Shown here: positions 1 through 8,643 of the stretch, piece by piece
How the letters are laid out: every line of letters begins with the position of its first letter
How positions within the stretch are numbered: position 1 is the stretch's first letter
Virus record (IMG/VR): IMGVR_UViG_3300042305_002097
Span: 1-26,487 of that record
Length of the DNA: 26,487 nt
From: a virus
Strand: one strand, 5' to 3'
Position numbers and translations under genes: made by a program
The notes under the pieces: generated by a model
The model's input: only the letters and a program-made list of their open reading frames with translations
Database searches by the model: none
What the model was told of the DNA's origin: nothing

Positions 1-704
1 TAGTTGTACCAGAACGCCATCGGCTCGAGTCGCGACGTCGTGGCGCCATAGAATGCGACCAAGCGCAGGTTGATGGCTGCCGTCGATGCTGACCCCGACG
101 CGTTGTTGAGCCGCGTTGGCGGGACCAGGTAGGCCTCCGTCTCGACGTTCTGAATCGAGTAGTAGACCGAGTTGCCGTCGCCTGCGATCTGATCCAGCAT
201 CGATCGATCCGACGCGAGCTCTTGCCCACTACGGAGGCCAGTCACCCAGACGGTGATGCGCTTGGTCTCGTTGTCGAACAGGAGGCTCTCGATCTCGATG
301 ATGCTGCCGCCCGTCGAGGAGACAGCCGCAAGCGTGCCGACGTACTCCGGCAGGTCGTTGACCTCGCGGAACCCATGGTCGGCATCCGAGCCGACGTACT
401 CGTAGAACTTGCCGCCCGCGGCGAGCACCGGTCGTGTGCCGGTCGGCGAAGCGTATGCGCCGATAGCTTCGATCTTGTTGCTGACGAGCTGCGTCGTACC
501 GCCGCTGTCGCGGAACGCGGTGGCGGGCTCGATGACCGTTGGGCTCTTGGTGACGAGGTTGAAGCCCTGTCGCGTGTCGAACGCGCCCTTCTTGATCGCC
601 TGCACGTTGACGAGCTGCAGCATCTCAGTGCCCTGCACCGAGAAGACGTCGTCTTCCTCGTTGATGCCTCCGACAAGAGGTACGTTGACGACACGCTCTT
701 CCAT
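1..704 (-). CDS. Tail structural protein (nozzle/hub-like), N-terminal part, cut by left edge
   Basis: The frame opens at ATG 704 and stays open for 234 codons to the window edge, so the protein is larger than seen. Its start overlaps the stop of the preceding gene (TGATG), which suggests translational coupling. The N-terminus has a pattern (VGGINEEDDVF, then MLQLVNVQ, then KGAFDTRQGF) that resembles the start of podoviral tail nozzle/stabilisation proteins of the P22 gp10 or T7 gp12 type. The following region is beta-rich and glycine-containing. Its place after the head-tail adaptor fits a tail tube/nozzle role. The family assignment is by position and general pattern, not a firm motif. It could be another tail hub protein. 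Confidence 0.7.
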   Translation of the reverse strand, partial: MEERVVNVPLVGGINEEDDVFSVQGTEMLQLVNVQAIKKGAFDTRQGFNLVTKSPTVIEPATAFRDSGGTTQLVSNKIEAIGAYASPTGTRPVLAAGGKFYEYVGSDADHGFREVNDLPEYVGTLAAVSSTGGSIIEIESLLFDNETKRITVWVTGLRSGQELASDRSMLDQIAGDGNSVYYSIQNVETEAYLVPPTRLNNASGSASTAAINLRLVAFYGATTSRLEPMAFWYN

Positions 705-1120
705 CACCGAATCTCCAGCTGAAGACGAACGGGATCGAGGATATCATTCCCGTCTGCGTCCTTGGGAGCGATGTAGCGCAGCCTCATGATCTTCTGCCCA
801 AGGGGACCAGCCACCGGCACGAGCTGCAGGTTCGGCACGGCCGCGGGCGCGCTGCTCGCGAGCGGCGTGTTGGTCAAGACCTTCGCGATGTTGAACCCGT
901 TTGGGATCCGCCCCAGGTTGTGCGGGATGTCGATGGCCTGTCCAGGCCGGAAGACCACGCCCTGGTCAGGCTTGTTCTTGATGAGCGACTTGACCGTCGT
1001 CTGGTTCGGCGGCCCGTTGCGCACGGACTCCGTCGTCTGCCGGACGACGTCCTGCAGCTTGTCGACCGTCGCGTCCCCGGTCGGCGCCGGGGTGTACTGC
1101 TGCGGCTTCGTCTGTGCCAT
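704..1120 (-). CDS. Small virion-associated protein of unknown function
   Basis: This 138-residue protein starts at ATG 1120 after a strong GGAGGTAAGCC ribosome site and ends in a TGATG overlap with the tail gene. The first 50 residues are polar and probably helical or extended. Residues 54-75 hold a PGQAIDIPHNLGRIPNGFNI segment. This 'hypothetical-loop, HNLGR-P-GF' pattern occurs in small phage proteins encoded among head and tail genes and usually lies in a beta-sandwich. The location between adaptor and tail tube suggests a minor structural or appendage protein. No catalytic motif is visible, and the function is inferred from context only. Confidence 0.75.
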   Translation of the reverse strand: MAQTKPQQYTPAPTGDATVDKLQDVVRQTTESVRNGPPNQTTVKSLIKNKPDQGVVFRPGQAIDIPHNLGRIPNGFNIAKVLTNTPLASSAPAAVPNLQLVPVAGPLGQKIMRLRYIAPKDADGNDILDPVRLQLEIR

Positions 1121-1123
1121 GGC

Positions 1124-2137
1124 TTACCTCCAGGGGAATGCGCGTCGGCTGAGGAGACGTACGTCGCGGATCTTTTCGGGCTGAGACGCGTCACGCTCGG
1201 ATGCATGAAGCTGGAAGCGGGAGAAGAGCTCGTCGCGCACCGCCTTGATGGCGGCGGCCTGCTCGACGCTCTCCTCCTTGATGAGGCACTTCATCGCGGA
1301 GTCCTTCACGACCCACTCATCCCAGCCAGCGCGGCCATCGATGCGCTCGACATCCGACAGCATCCGCTTCGGCGCTGGGTAATACCAAATACGGTACGTG
1401 CCCGAAATCATTGGCGCAAGAGCGACCTTTTCGCGTCCGGAGAGCGTGTACACGCGGTAGAGCGGAAGCGCCGCAAGGCCGCCGTACAGGTCCGCCTGAC
1501 GCAACGCGTTCTGTTCCTCCCACTGAAAGCGACGCAGCGGATTCCATCCGCCCGGCGATGCCGCGTTCGTGTCGCCGATCCACACGCCCTTGCACTTGTA
1601 AAAGTCGCTCTCGATGATGACGCTCGTGACCCCGCCGCTACCGCCGAGAATCGACTGAATCGACACGTTCTCAAAGTCTCCGGCTGCGCTCGTGCCGCTA
1701 CTCGCTCCGTACCCGAACCCCGAACTTGTGAGCTCCAGCGCGATGACCGCACCCGACACGATGTCGATGCTGGTCACGCGCGCCGTCGCGGCGACGAAGT
1801 GCGCCGGGGGCGACACAGGGTACAGCGTGACCTCTTCTCCAACCACGTATCCGGTACCCGAGCCCGGGCTGCCTGGGTTTGCAACCTGCAGCACGATGCC
1901 GGTTTGACCGTCCACCAGTACGTCGAAATCCCCGTTCGCGCTCGACGCTGCGGCGGAGATATCGACGTACCGCAGGAGGTATTCCTGGTCGAAGAGGACG
2001 ATCCGGTCGTAGAGCTCGGCCCACGACTGGTTGATGTAGGCTCGAACCTCCGCGGACGTCACGAACTGCGAGTTCACCATGTCGGATTCACGCCGCACGG
2101 CCAGTTCGAGCTCAGCGAGCGTCCGGGAGTATGCCAT
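1124..2137 (-). CDS. Head-tail adaptor protein with an inserted glycine-rich domain
   Basis: The 337-residue protein begins with a helical segment (residues 1-55, including LAVRRESDMVNSQFVTSAEV and YINQSWAELYD) like the head-completion/adaptor proteins of the P22 gp4 and T7 gp11 group, which bind under the portal ring. A second part of the core (about 178-337) has the FYKCKGVWIG, WNPLRRFQWEEQNALR, YYPAP and DEWVVKDSAMKCLIKEES segments seen in this family. Between them residues 74-176 form a glycine-, serine- and threonine-rich beta-like insertion with GTGYVVG and SSGFGYG, which most relatives appear to lack. The start at 2137 has a GAGGACTGACAG ribosome site. The adaptor call is confident; the role of the insertion is unknown. 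Confidence 0.85.
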   Translation of the reverse strand: MAYSRTLAELELAVRRESDMVNSQFVTSAEVRAYINQSWAELYDRIVLFDQEYLLRYVDISAAASSANGDFDVLVDGQTGIVLQVANPGSPGSGTGYVVGEEVTLYPVSPPAHFVAATARVTSIDIVSGAVIALELTSSGFGYGASSGTSAAGDFENVSIQSILGGSGGVTSVIIESDFYKCKGVWIGDTNAASPGGWNPLRRFQWEEQNALRQADLYGGLAALPLYRVYTLSGREKVALAPMISGTYRIWYYPAPKRMLSDVERIDGRAGWDEWVVKDSAMKCLIKEESVEQAAAIKAVRDELFSRFQLHASERDASQPEKIRDVRLLSRRAFPWR

Positions 2138-2140
2138 CTG

Positions 2141-2392
2141 TCAGTCCTCTTCCTCGTATCCACAGGACTTCACGGCGTCCTTGAAGAGCGCCGCAGCCTT
2201 GTCCCACTTGCCCTTGGCTTTCGCCTCTTCGTAGGCCTGGAGCACGGAGCCGAGCTCCGCGTCCATGCCCATCTCTTCGCCCTCGCCCTCGTCTTCGGAA
2301 GCGAGGGAAGGGGAGGAGCCGCGCTCCTTCCCCATCCCCGGCTTCTTCTTGCCGATGGCGATCATGAGGGCCATGCCGCCCTTGCCCTTCAT
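2141..2392 (-). CDS. Small acidic/basic bipartite protein in the head operon
   Basis: This 83-residue protein starts at ATG 2392, overlapping the stop of the preceding gene (TGATG). The N-terminus is basic (MALMIAIGKKKPGMGKER). The middle is strongly acidic (DEGEGEE) and the end is helical (residues 45-70) with an EEED tail. Similar short proteins with an MAxMIAIGKKK start occur near capsid genes of podoviruses, but I know of no assigned function. A capsid-associated or assembly role is possible. Internal ATGs at codons 7 and 10 could also serve as start; the coupled ATG is preferred. Confidence 0.7.
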   Translation of the reverse strand: MKGKGGMALMIAIGKKKPGMGKERGSSPSLASEDEGEGEEMGMDAELGSVLQAYEEAKAKGKWDKAAALFKDAVKSCGYEEED

Positions 2393-2781
2393 CAGGCCGG
2401 CACCGAGCTAAGGGTGCAGACGATGGCGAGCGAAAGCTCGGAGCCGCTCGGCGGATCGCCGGCTCCGCCGTTCTGCGGGTTGACCGTCGAGAACGTCACC
2501 GAGCTCGTCGTCGTCGCCGTCGGGACGATGATGACGTGGTTGCCGGCGGCGTACGGGGTCGCCGTGACGCTGCCAGACACATCGACAATCGTGTAGACGG
2601 ACGACGCGTTGTCGAGCGTCACCGTGTAGACGCCCGCGCTGGCGCGAGCCACGGTCACGCCACGTCCGGCAACGATGCCGGTAACGGCCCCAGCAGCGCC
2701 GATGGACACTCGCGTGAACAGCGTCGCCTGCTGGACGAGGTTGGTCCCCTTCTGGGGGTACAGGTATCGGTTCAGTGCCAT
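2392..2781 (-). CDS. Putative capsid decoration or head-fibre protein
   Basis: The 129-residue product starts at ATG 2781 with a good AAGGAG site seven bases upstream. After a short basic start (MALNRYLYPQKG) it is almost all beta-strand-forming: alternating Val, Thr, Ala and Gly, an ASAGVYTVTLDNASSVYTIV core and a DPPSGSELSLAIV end. Phage proteins with this 'GVYTVTL ... DPPSGSEL' layout are commonly encoded directly after the major capsid protein and are thought to coat the head or form fibres. Small size, low charge and position support a decoration role. There is no direct proof. Confidence 0.75.
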   Translation of the reverse strand: MALNRYLYPQKGTNLVQQATLFTRVSIGAAGAVTGIVAGRGVTVARASAGVYTVTLDNASSVYTIVDVSGSVTATPYAAGNHVIIVPTATTTSSVTFSTVNPQNGGAGDPPSGSELSLAIVCTLSSVPA

Positions 2782-2807
2782 GATTCGGCTCCTTTCTCAG
2801 GCTCCGA

Positions 2808-4142
2808 TCAGAGACCGAAGTTGGTGATGACGATGTTCGCGCCCGGGTTCGAGCAGATGAACTGGCCGTAGTGACCGAAGCGGATCTCGTACTGGTCCGC
2901 ATCGACGACGCGGAGGAAGTCGTTGTTGTCCCAGTCGAGGAGCTGCGGCGCCGGGCCGAGCGTGCTGAGCTCCCACGAGGAAAGCTGGAGCATGAACGCC
3001 TTGTTGCGCGGGCAGAAGGGCGCCGAGATGATCTTCATCGGACCGTTCATGCCGTCGTACTCGATGGCCTTGAACGAGACGCCGGCAACGTTGCTGGCGA
3101 CGCGGTCGTAGACGATGTCCGACCCGAGAGCCTTCTTGAGGTTCTGGAGGTCGAGCGGGTTCACCACGATGGTGTCCGGGCTGCCCACGCCCTGAATGGC
3201 GACCTGGGCCTCGGCCTCCATGAGGGCCTCGTTCATCGGGAGACCGGTCGCCACGAGGCGCTGGCCGCCGAGGCGGACAGGATCGGCCGAGCGGTTGAGT
3301 TGCCAGAACGAGTCCGTCGGGGAGATGCTCGCCGGGATCCACGCCTGGATGCCGGTCACGACGCCGTTGGCCGAGCCCTGCGCGGCCACACCAACCGAGG
3401 CCACCGGAAGGAAGTCACCCGCACGCGAGATGACGTCGTTCAGCGCCGGAGGCGTGGCGAACGTCGGGAGGGTCGCGGCACCGTTGATGAGGCAGGTGAC
3501 GTCGATGGTGCCAGCCTTGCGGTCGATGGCCGTGACGTAGAGACCGTCGCTTCCCGCGTTCGTCTCCGGGCGCGCCGTGTTCGGCAGCGTGAAGAAGTTG
3601 AGACGCATGCCGAGGTTGAAGTAGACCGCGTCCGCGGGCGTCGCGAACTGAACGCGGAACGCCGTCGCCGACGCCGGGCTCGGGCTCGTGTACGTGGAGA
3701 CCACGCCACGGACGCCGGTGCCGTCGCCGAAGAGCTGGAACTCAAGGTCCGCCATCTCGTTCTTCGAGATGCCGTCCGTCTCGTTGTTCCAAAGGTCGAC
3801 GAGCGCGCCGCTCGTGCGGACCGCCGCCTTCATGGTCTCGCCGTCCATGCGGAGGATGCCGTAGTGGCGCGTGCGGTAGACCTGGAAGCGGTTGTACGAG
3901 CCGCCGCCGCCGCGGAGACCCTCGGTCGCGATCTGGCGCGCGACGGAGAAGTCGCTCGAGGAGCCCTGCGGACGCTCGTTCTGGAGCGCCACGACCTTGA
4001 ACTCACCGTCGAAGTTCGTCGTCTTCTTGACGAGCGAGAGGAGCGGGAAGTCCTTGTAGAGCGCCTGCGGAAGGGCGCCGTCCGGGTACTTGATCTTGAG
4101 GATCGACTGAACGGCTGCGAACGTCGGGTTGGTGTACGGCAT
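2808..4142 (-). CDS. Major capsid protein (HK97-like fold expected)
   Basis: The 444-residue product lies directly after the scaffold gene and has an AGGAG ribosome site before ATG 4142. Features typical of podoviral HK97-fold capsid proteins are visible: an N-terminal helical arm (YPDGALPQALYKDFPLLSLVKK), a spine-like stretch near residues 60-115 with glycines (EGLRGGGG), RHYGILRMDGETMKAA, and a C-terminal axial-domain-like region (YDGMNGPMKI, then the FGHYGQF and NIVITNF end). The length fits the family. The scaffold-capsid order and absence of another candidate make this the main shell protein. No protease gene is adjacent, so assembly probably relies on the separate scaffold. Confidence 0.92.
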   Translation of the reverse strand: MPYTNPTFAAVQSILKIKYPDGALPQALYKDFPLLSLVKKTTNFDGEFKVVALQNERPQGSSSDFSVARQIATEGLRGGGGSYNRFQVYRTRHYGILRMDGETMKAAVRTSGALVDLWNNETDGISKNEMADLEFQLFGDGTGVRGVVSTYTSPSPASATAFRVQFATPADAVYFNLGMRLNFFTLPNTARPETNAGSDGLYVTAIDRKAGTIDVTCLINGAATLPTFATPPALNDVISRAGDFLPVASVGVAAQGSANGVVTGIQAWIPASISPTDSFWQLNRSADPVRLGGQRLVATGLPMNEALMEAEAQVAIQGVGSPDTIVVNPLDLQNLKKALGSDIVYDRVASNVAGVSFKAIEYDGMNGPMKIISAPFCPRNKAFMLQLSSWELSTLGPAPQLLDWDNNDFLRVVDADQYEIRFGHYGQFICSNPGANIVITNFGL

Positions 4143-4154
4143 GACTGATCACTC

Positions 4155-5144
4155 CTAGTTGGTTGCTGCTTGCTTGGTTTTGTTGACTGCGGCCACGAGG
4201 GCAGCCCGCTGCTCTTCAGCAGAGAGCTGTCCAAACGGCTTGCCAGCAGTCCGCGTTTCGCTGGCAGCCTTGGTCGAGATGGTCTTCGCCGAGCCTGGCT
4301 TCTTGGCCGCAGGCGAAGACACGGCAGCCGGGGCCGCCTTGCCGGAGAGTCGCTCGAGCCGAGCCTTGTACTTGGTCTCGAGGTGGCGGATGACCGCGCG
4401 GTCGTCCGGGGCTTCGCCGTGCTGCTCCTCGTGGAGCTCGGCGATGCGCTGCGCCTCGATCCAGAGCGGCTCTGGGTCGTCCTGGAACATGTTGAAGAGC
4501 GTCGGGTACTCGCGCTCGCTCACCTGCCCGAGGAACTCGCGGCGGGCCTCCTGGAGCATCTGGCGCTGCTGCTGCTCTTCCTTCTGCGCACGCAGCTCCT
4601 CGCGCTCCTTTTGAAGCTCGCGGATCTGCTGCTTGACCTCGTCGATCTCGGAGAACGCGCCGTCGTGGGCCTGGCCTTCGCGCATGCCCGCGTCGATGAG
4701 CTCCTGGAAGTCGAAACCGAACTCCTTGAAGGTCCGCGCGGGGGCGCGGCGGAGCTTGCGGAAGATGTCCTCCACGACCTCCTTGCGCGACATATTGACG
4801 CGATCGTCGGCCTTCTCGAGCTTCGCTTCGAGTTCGCGCGCGCGAGACTCGGCTTGGCGCACACGGCGCTCGGCAGCCTGACGTACCGCCAGGATCTGGT
4901 CGGCGATGTCTGGCTGGGCTTCATCGGCTTGCTCCTCGGCTTCCTCGGCTGCGGGCTCCTCGCCTTCCTCGCTAGCCTGCGCCTCGGCCTCGATGGGCCG
5001 ATCTTCGGCAGCCTGCGCGTCGCCGGCCTCAAGGACAGGGGTCTCCTCGGCGGAAGCCTCGGGCGCAGCCTCCTCGACAGGATCGGACGTTTTGATGGCA
5101 GCGTTCACCGCTGCCTGCATTCGCGCGTACAGGTCGTCAGACAT
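4155..5144 (-). CDS. Capsid scaffolding protein
   Basis: The 329-residue protein is highly charged and rich in Glu, Ala, Gln and Arg. Residues 20-80 are acidic and low in complexity. Residues 80-215 should form a long coiled coil (VRQAAERRVRQAESRAREL, then KQQIRELQKEREELRAQK). The C-terminus is basic and Ala/Lys-rich, as expected for the capsid-binding end of scaffolds. It sits between portal and capsid genes, overlaps the portal stop by eight bases, and has a GGAGGAACC ribosome site before ATG 5144. Scaffolds guide procapsid assembly and leave before DNA fills the head. The call rests on composition and position; scaffold sequences are poorly conserved. Confidence 0.88.
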   Translation of the reverse strand: MSDDLYARMQAAVNAAIKTSDPVEEAAPEASAEETPVLEAGDAQAAEDRPIEAEAQASEEGEEPAAEEAEEQADEAQPDIADQILAVRQAAERRVRQAESRARELEAKLEKADDRVNMSRKEVVEDIFRKLRRAPARTFKEFGFDFQELIDAGMREGQAHDGAFSEIDEVKQQIRELQKEREELRAQKEEQQQRQMLQEARREFLGQVSEREYPTLFNMFQDDPEPLWIEAQRIAELHEEQHGEAPDDRAVIRHLETKYKARLERLSGKAAPAAVSSPAAKKPGSAKTISTKAASETRTAGKPFGQLSAEEQRAALVAAVNKTKQAATN

Positions 5145-6999
5145 TGGGTGGTTCCTCCATTGGCGGCGCTTCTGGCGCCGGTGCTCCTGCGGGCGGCTGC
5201 TGCGCGGCGGCCTGAGCGGCTTGCTGCTCGGCCTGCATCTGCGCGATGAGCGCCTCGATCTTGTTCAAGTACTCGTTGAGCTCCGCGACGCGGTCCTCGG
5301 GGACGCCATCGACGCGGGCCTTGTTGTAGTGGCGGCGCGCGCGGTCGTACGCGACGTCGAGCAGCAGGCGCTTGTCGGGGTCCGGGTACGGCTCGCCGCG
5401 GAGGATGAGCGCGCAGGTCTTGTCGACGATGTCGATGTCCGACGTCTCCATGTCGCGCGTGGCGACGATGTCGCCGAGGTCGAGCAAGTGCGCGATCTCG
5501 CGGCGGTCGACGAAGATCTTCCGGTCCACGAGCTCCATGACTTCCTGGAACTTCGCGGCCTTCGACTGGGAGAGCGAGGAGATAGGCTCACAGCGTAGCG
5601 TGTACTCGCGGCGGTCCATCTGGACGTCGGCCCAGTTGATCCGCTCGAGCGCGCCCTGACCTGGAGCCAGGATCTCCACCTGCTCGCCAGCCTCGGACGC
5701 CTCTTCGCAGGCATCGACGATGAGCCAGCCGATGTCGACGTGGAACTGGCGCACAGCCTCGTGCGCGACGCGGAACCGCGCGTCTTCCATGTCGTCGTAG
5801 ACGTTGAGGGCACGACCCGACGCCTGCCGCAGGCCCGCCGGGAGGACGCTCTGGGCCGCGAGCTCGCTGATGCCCTGATAGCGCAGCATGTTCTGCGCGA
5901 TCATGTCCTTGTACGCGTACGTGTCCGGGTGGACCGGCTGCGGGTTGAAGACGTCTGGCTTCTGCCCGTTGTACTCGATGATGGTGCCGACATCGTTGTC
6001 GATCTTCGACTTCCCGAGGGTGCCGGCCTGCACCATGATGTGGCTGCCGCCCATGAGCTCGTGGGCGACCTGGATCTTGGACGACAGACGGTCGTACTCG
6101 TCCTGCGCGGCCGCAAGGTCGAGCGCCATCGACGGACCGTAGAAGCCCGAGAGCACCGCGTTGAGGCGGAGGAAGGCGAACCCGAAGTTCGTGTTGCGGG
6201 ACCACGGCGTCGAAACGAGCGTACCCGTCGAGAGCGCGATGGCGCGAAGTCCGTCCGTGGCCTTGGGGCCCGACGCAAGGTGCGTGGCCTCGTAGACCAG
6301 GATCTGGTCCGAGTACCGTCCGCTGTTCATGTACGTCGAGTCGTCGTCCGCGGGCTTCGGCGCATCGAAGATGGCCTTGCGGCGGTCAGCCTGCGAACCG
6401 TAGAGTCCGGGGCCATCTTCGCCACCGAACGCCTCGAGGACCACAGAGCGGTCCATGTAACAGCGGTGGTAGAGGCAGCGCGGCGTGCCGTACCGAGACT
6501 CGGCCTCGGAGACCAGCAGGTCGAAGATCGGGACGCGTTCAATCTGCACCGAGCCGTCCTGGATGTACACCTTCACGCACGCCGTGCCGAAGACGAGGAC
6601 GTCGAGCAGGAGCTGCGGGTAAATCTTGGCGTAGCTCGCGGCGTAGAAGGCGCCGTGCAGGAAGCGGTCAAGGCGCTGCGCGCGGTACCGCTGGAGAAAG
6701 TCGCCGCCAACCGTCAGCGAACTCGGCAGAGGCATCTGCCGCGCAAGTTTCGCCTGCATCGTGTTGATGGCATTGGCCGCGACATTGAACGACACCCGGT
6801 CGTCCCACGCGTTCTTGATCGGCATGCCGAACATGCGGAGATCGGTGCCGTAGACCTCGGCAGCGCGGCTCCACATGCCGCGACGGGTGGCCGCCTCGTT
6901 GCGGATTGAGGTCACAGCGGAGACGACTGCGTCCGCGGGGTCTTCCTCCCGCTCGTGAACGAGCCACCACGCGTCGGTCGTCTCCATGATACCCGGCAT
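5137..6999 (-). CDS. Portal protein
   Basis: The 620-residue protein follows the large terminase and precedes the scaffold. It contains the portal pattern of podoviruses: WDDRVSFNVAANAINTMQAKLARQMP, a QRYRAQRLDRFLHGAFYAA helix, DVLVFGTACVKVYI, a PIFDLLVSEAE strand, and LRQASGRALNVYDDMEDARF in the stem/crown region. The last 40 residues are Gln/Ala/Pro-rich and likely flexible. Portals form the dodecameric ring at one capsid vertex through which DNA is packaged and to which the adaptor binds. Neither ATG 6999 nor ATG 6987 has an obvious ribosome site, so the start may be four codons later. Confidence 0.92.
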   Translation of the reverse strand: MPGIMETTDAWWLVHEREEDPADAVVSAVTSIRNEAATRRGMWSRAAEVYGTDLRMFGMPIKNAWDDRVSFNVAANAINTMQAKLARQMPLPSSLTVGGDFLQRYRAQRLDRFLHGAFYAASYAKIYPQLLLDVLVFGTACVKVYIQDGSVQIERVPIFDLLVSEAESRYGTPRCLYHRCYMDRSVVLEAFGGEDGPGLYGSQADRRKAIFDAPKPADDDSTYMNSGRYSDQILVYEATHLASGPKATDGLRAIALSTGTLVSTPWSRNTNFGFAFLRLNAVLSGFYGPSMALDLAAAQDEYDRLSSKIQVAHELMGGSHIMVQAGTLGKSKIDNDVGTIIEYNGQKPDVFNPQPVHPDTYAYKDMIAQNMLRYQGISELAAQSVLPAGLRQASGRALNVYDDMEDARFRVAHEAVRQFHVDIGWLIVDACEEASEAGEQVEILAPGQGALERINWADVQMDRREYTLRCEPISSLSQSKAAKFQEVMELVDRKIFVDRREIAHLLDLGDIVATRDMETSDIDIVDKTCALILRGEPYPDPDKRLLLDVAYDRARRHYNKARVDGVPEDRVAELNEYLNKIEALIAQMQAEQQAAQAAAQQPPAGAPAPEAPPMEEPPNV

Positions 7000-7032
7000 G
7001 TCTGGCCAAGTATCCAGTTTTCCAGTGAGCCC

Positions 7033-8643
7033 TCAAGGACGAAACAAGCGGCCTTTGGCTGCACGGTCATTTTTGCGACGTAACTTCTTTTCCAGGGTGT
7101 TCCAGATCTGCTTCTCCTCCTCCGGCATGCCCTGGTAGTCGTCCTCGAAGGAGCCCTGTGCGCGGCTGAGTGACTCCTCGTGCCAGCGCGTGAGGGCCAT
7201 GCAGATGGCGGGGGCGTAGTCGGCGTGACGCCCGTCGTTCGTGCGTGTCAGGTCGATGCTGATGCCGTTCTGCGTGTACCGCTTCACGACGCGCTGCATG
7301 TCCTGGCGCACGAGCGGGTCCGGCGGAAGCTCGACCTCGCCGATCTCGAACATGGTGCGCAGCGTCATGTATCTCTTGCTGCGCTCACCGTTGGTCCAGT
7401 GGTGGGGCACGAGCACGAGCCCGACCTGGAACGCGAGGTCGCGAAGGGCGTCGCCCATGTACTGGTCGCTGTCGAGCACGGTCACCCGGTAGGCCCGGAG
7501 GATGTGCGAGATCTCCTCAAGCACAGCGAGCGGACGCAGGGGATTCGCAGGGCTTCCGGTCCACTGCTTGGCTAAGCAAATAACTTTTTGCTTACGCCCG
7601 GAGCCCGTGGCGACGACGAGCGTGAACGAGTTGCCGCGCGTTGCGGGGTCGATGGCCGCGGTGTACGTCGCGCCGGGTATGGGCGGGGCGATGATGGGCT
7701 CCTTCCGCGTCGCCGTGTCCAGCATCGCGGTCGTGAAGAGCGCCTCTTCGGGGTCGGCGAAGTCGGCCTCGATGTCGGTGCGGTAGATGCGCGGGTCGCG
7801 CTTGGCGATCTCGAGCTTGTCGGGCGTCCAGATGAGCGGGGCCATGTCGTAGGCCGGCGCTTTGACCACGATGCAGTCGCGGTCCGGCTTTCCCCAGCGT
7901 TCTTTCACGAGATCGTAGAGGAACCCCATCGGAGCCCACGGGGAGCTGATGTAGACGAGTTGCGCGCCCGGCAGGATGCGCAGGAGCACGGCGTCGCGCA
8001 GGTCGTTGACCGAGACAGCGGCGTCGTCCGAGCCCCAGCGCGCCACTTCGTCGAGGATGACGCCCGCGGACCAGCGAGCGACGAGCGACGAGCCAGCTTT
8101 GGAGCTCGCGACGACCTTGATTTCGACCGGACGACCGCTCGGATGGCGGATCATGAGCGTATCGGCGGTCGGCGTCTCCAAAATCAGCTTGGAAAGGATG
8201 GGGGACGCCATCATTCGGCCCACGATGTGGCCGAAGACGACGTCCGCGAGGTCTTTCGACAGCGAGACGATGGAGATACGAGGGATTTCGCCTGGGCCTA
8301 GCCTGGAAAGGTCGGCCCGCTGCGACCAGTGGACTGCCAGCGCCGCGGCCGAGAGGCTTTTCGCGGTACGAATGCCTGAGACGATGGCAAATTCCGCAGG
8401 TTTGACCGGGTCTGGCAGGCGTCCACCAAACGCACGGACGACTGCGGGGTCCTCCGCAAGATCATCCAGAGGGCGACCGTCGGCAACACGAGCAATCGCG
8501 CGCTGCAGAGGGCTAGCAGTAGTAAGACCGAAGCCCAGAGGGCTCGTGAGAAGGCCCTCGAAGTGGACGAGCGACTTCGCTTCGAGCTGCTGCTTGACCG
8601 CAGCCTCGAACGATTCGAGGATCGCATCGGCCTTCTTGCTCAT
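7033..8643 (-). CDS. terL: Terminase large subunit (packaging ATPase/nuclease)
   Basis: The 536-residue protein shows both terminase domains. ATPase: a deviant Walker A SGIRTAKS at 89-96, Walker B GVILDE at 194-199 (D198, E199) and a coupling motif YISSP at 231-235. RNase H-like nuclease: D332 (AAIDPA), D391/D393 (VLDSD) and D475 (HADYAPA). The enzyme docks on the portal, drives DNA into the head by ATP hydrolysis and cuts the concatemer. Its start overlaps the stop of the preceding gene (ATGA). A small subunit is not obvious next to it; candidates are the AT-hook protein upstream and the HTH protein at 21651. The C-terminal tail is basic, as expected for portal contact. Confidence 0.95.
   Translation of the reverse strand: MSKKADAILESFEAAVKQQLEAKSLVHFEGLLTSPLGFGLTTASPLQRAIARVADGRPLDDLAEDPAVVRAFGGRLPDPVKPAEFAIVSGIRTAKSLSAAALAVHWSQRADLSRLGPGEIPRISIVSLSKDLADVVFGHIVGRMMASPILSKLILETPTADTLMIRHPSGRPVEIKVVASSKAGSSLVARWSAGVILDEVARWGSDDAAVSVNDLRDAVLLRILPGAQLVYISSPWAPMGFLYDLVKERWGKPDRDCIVVKAPAYDMAPLIWTPDKLEIAKRDPRIYRTDIEADFADPEEALFTTAMLDTATRKEPIIAPPIPGATYTAAIDPATRGNSFTLVVATGSGRKQKVICLAKQWTGSPANPLRPLAVLEEISHILRAYRVTVLDSDQYMGDALRDLAFQVGLVLVPHHWTNGERSKRYMTLRTMFEIGEVELPPDPLVRQDMQRVVKRYTQNGISIDLTRTNDGRHADYAPAICMALTRWHEESLSRAQGSFEDDYQGMPEEEKQIWNTLEKKLRRKNDRAAKGRLFRP

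Noticed and set aside
920-2596. Long plus-strand open frame of 558 codons
   Set aside because: It lies opposite the adaptor and neighbouring genes. It is Arg/His/Val-rich, as expected for the antisense frame of GC-rich coding DNA.
2871-4148. Plus-strand open frame of 425 codons opposite the capsid gene
   Set aside because: It is an antisense shadow of the major capsid gene with extreme Arg/Glu/Val content and no motifs.
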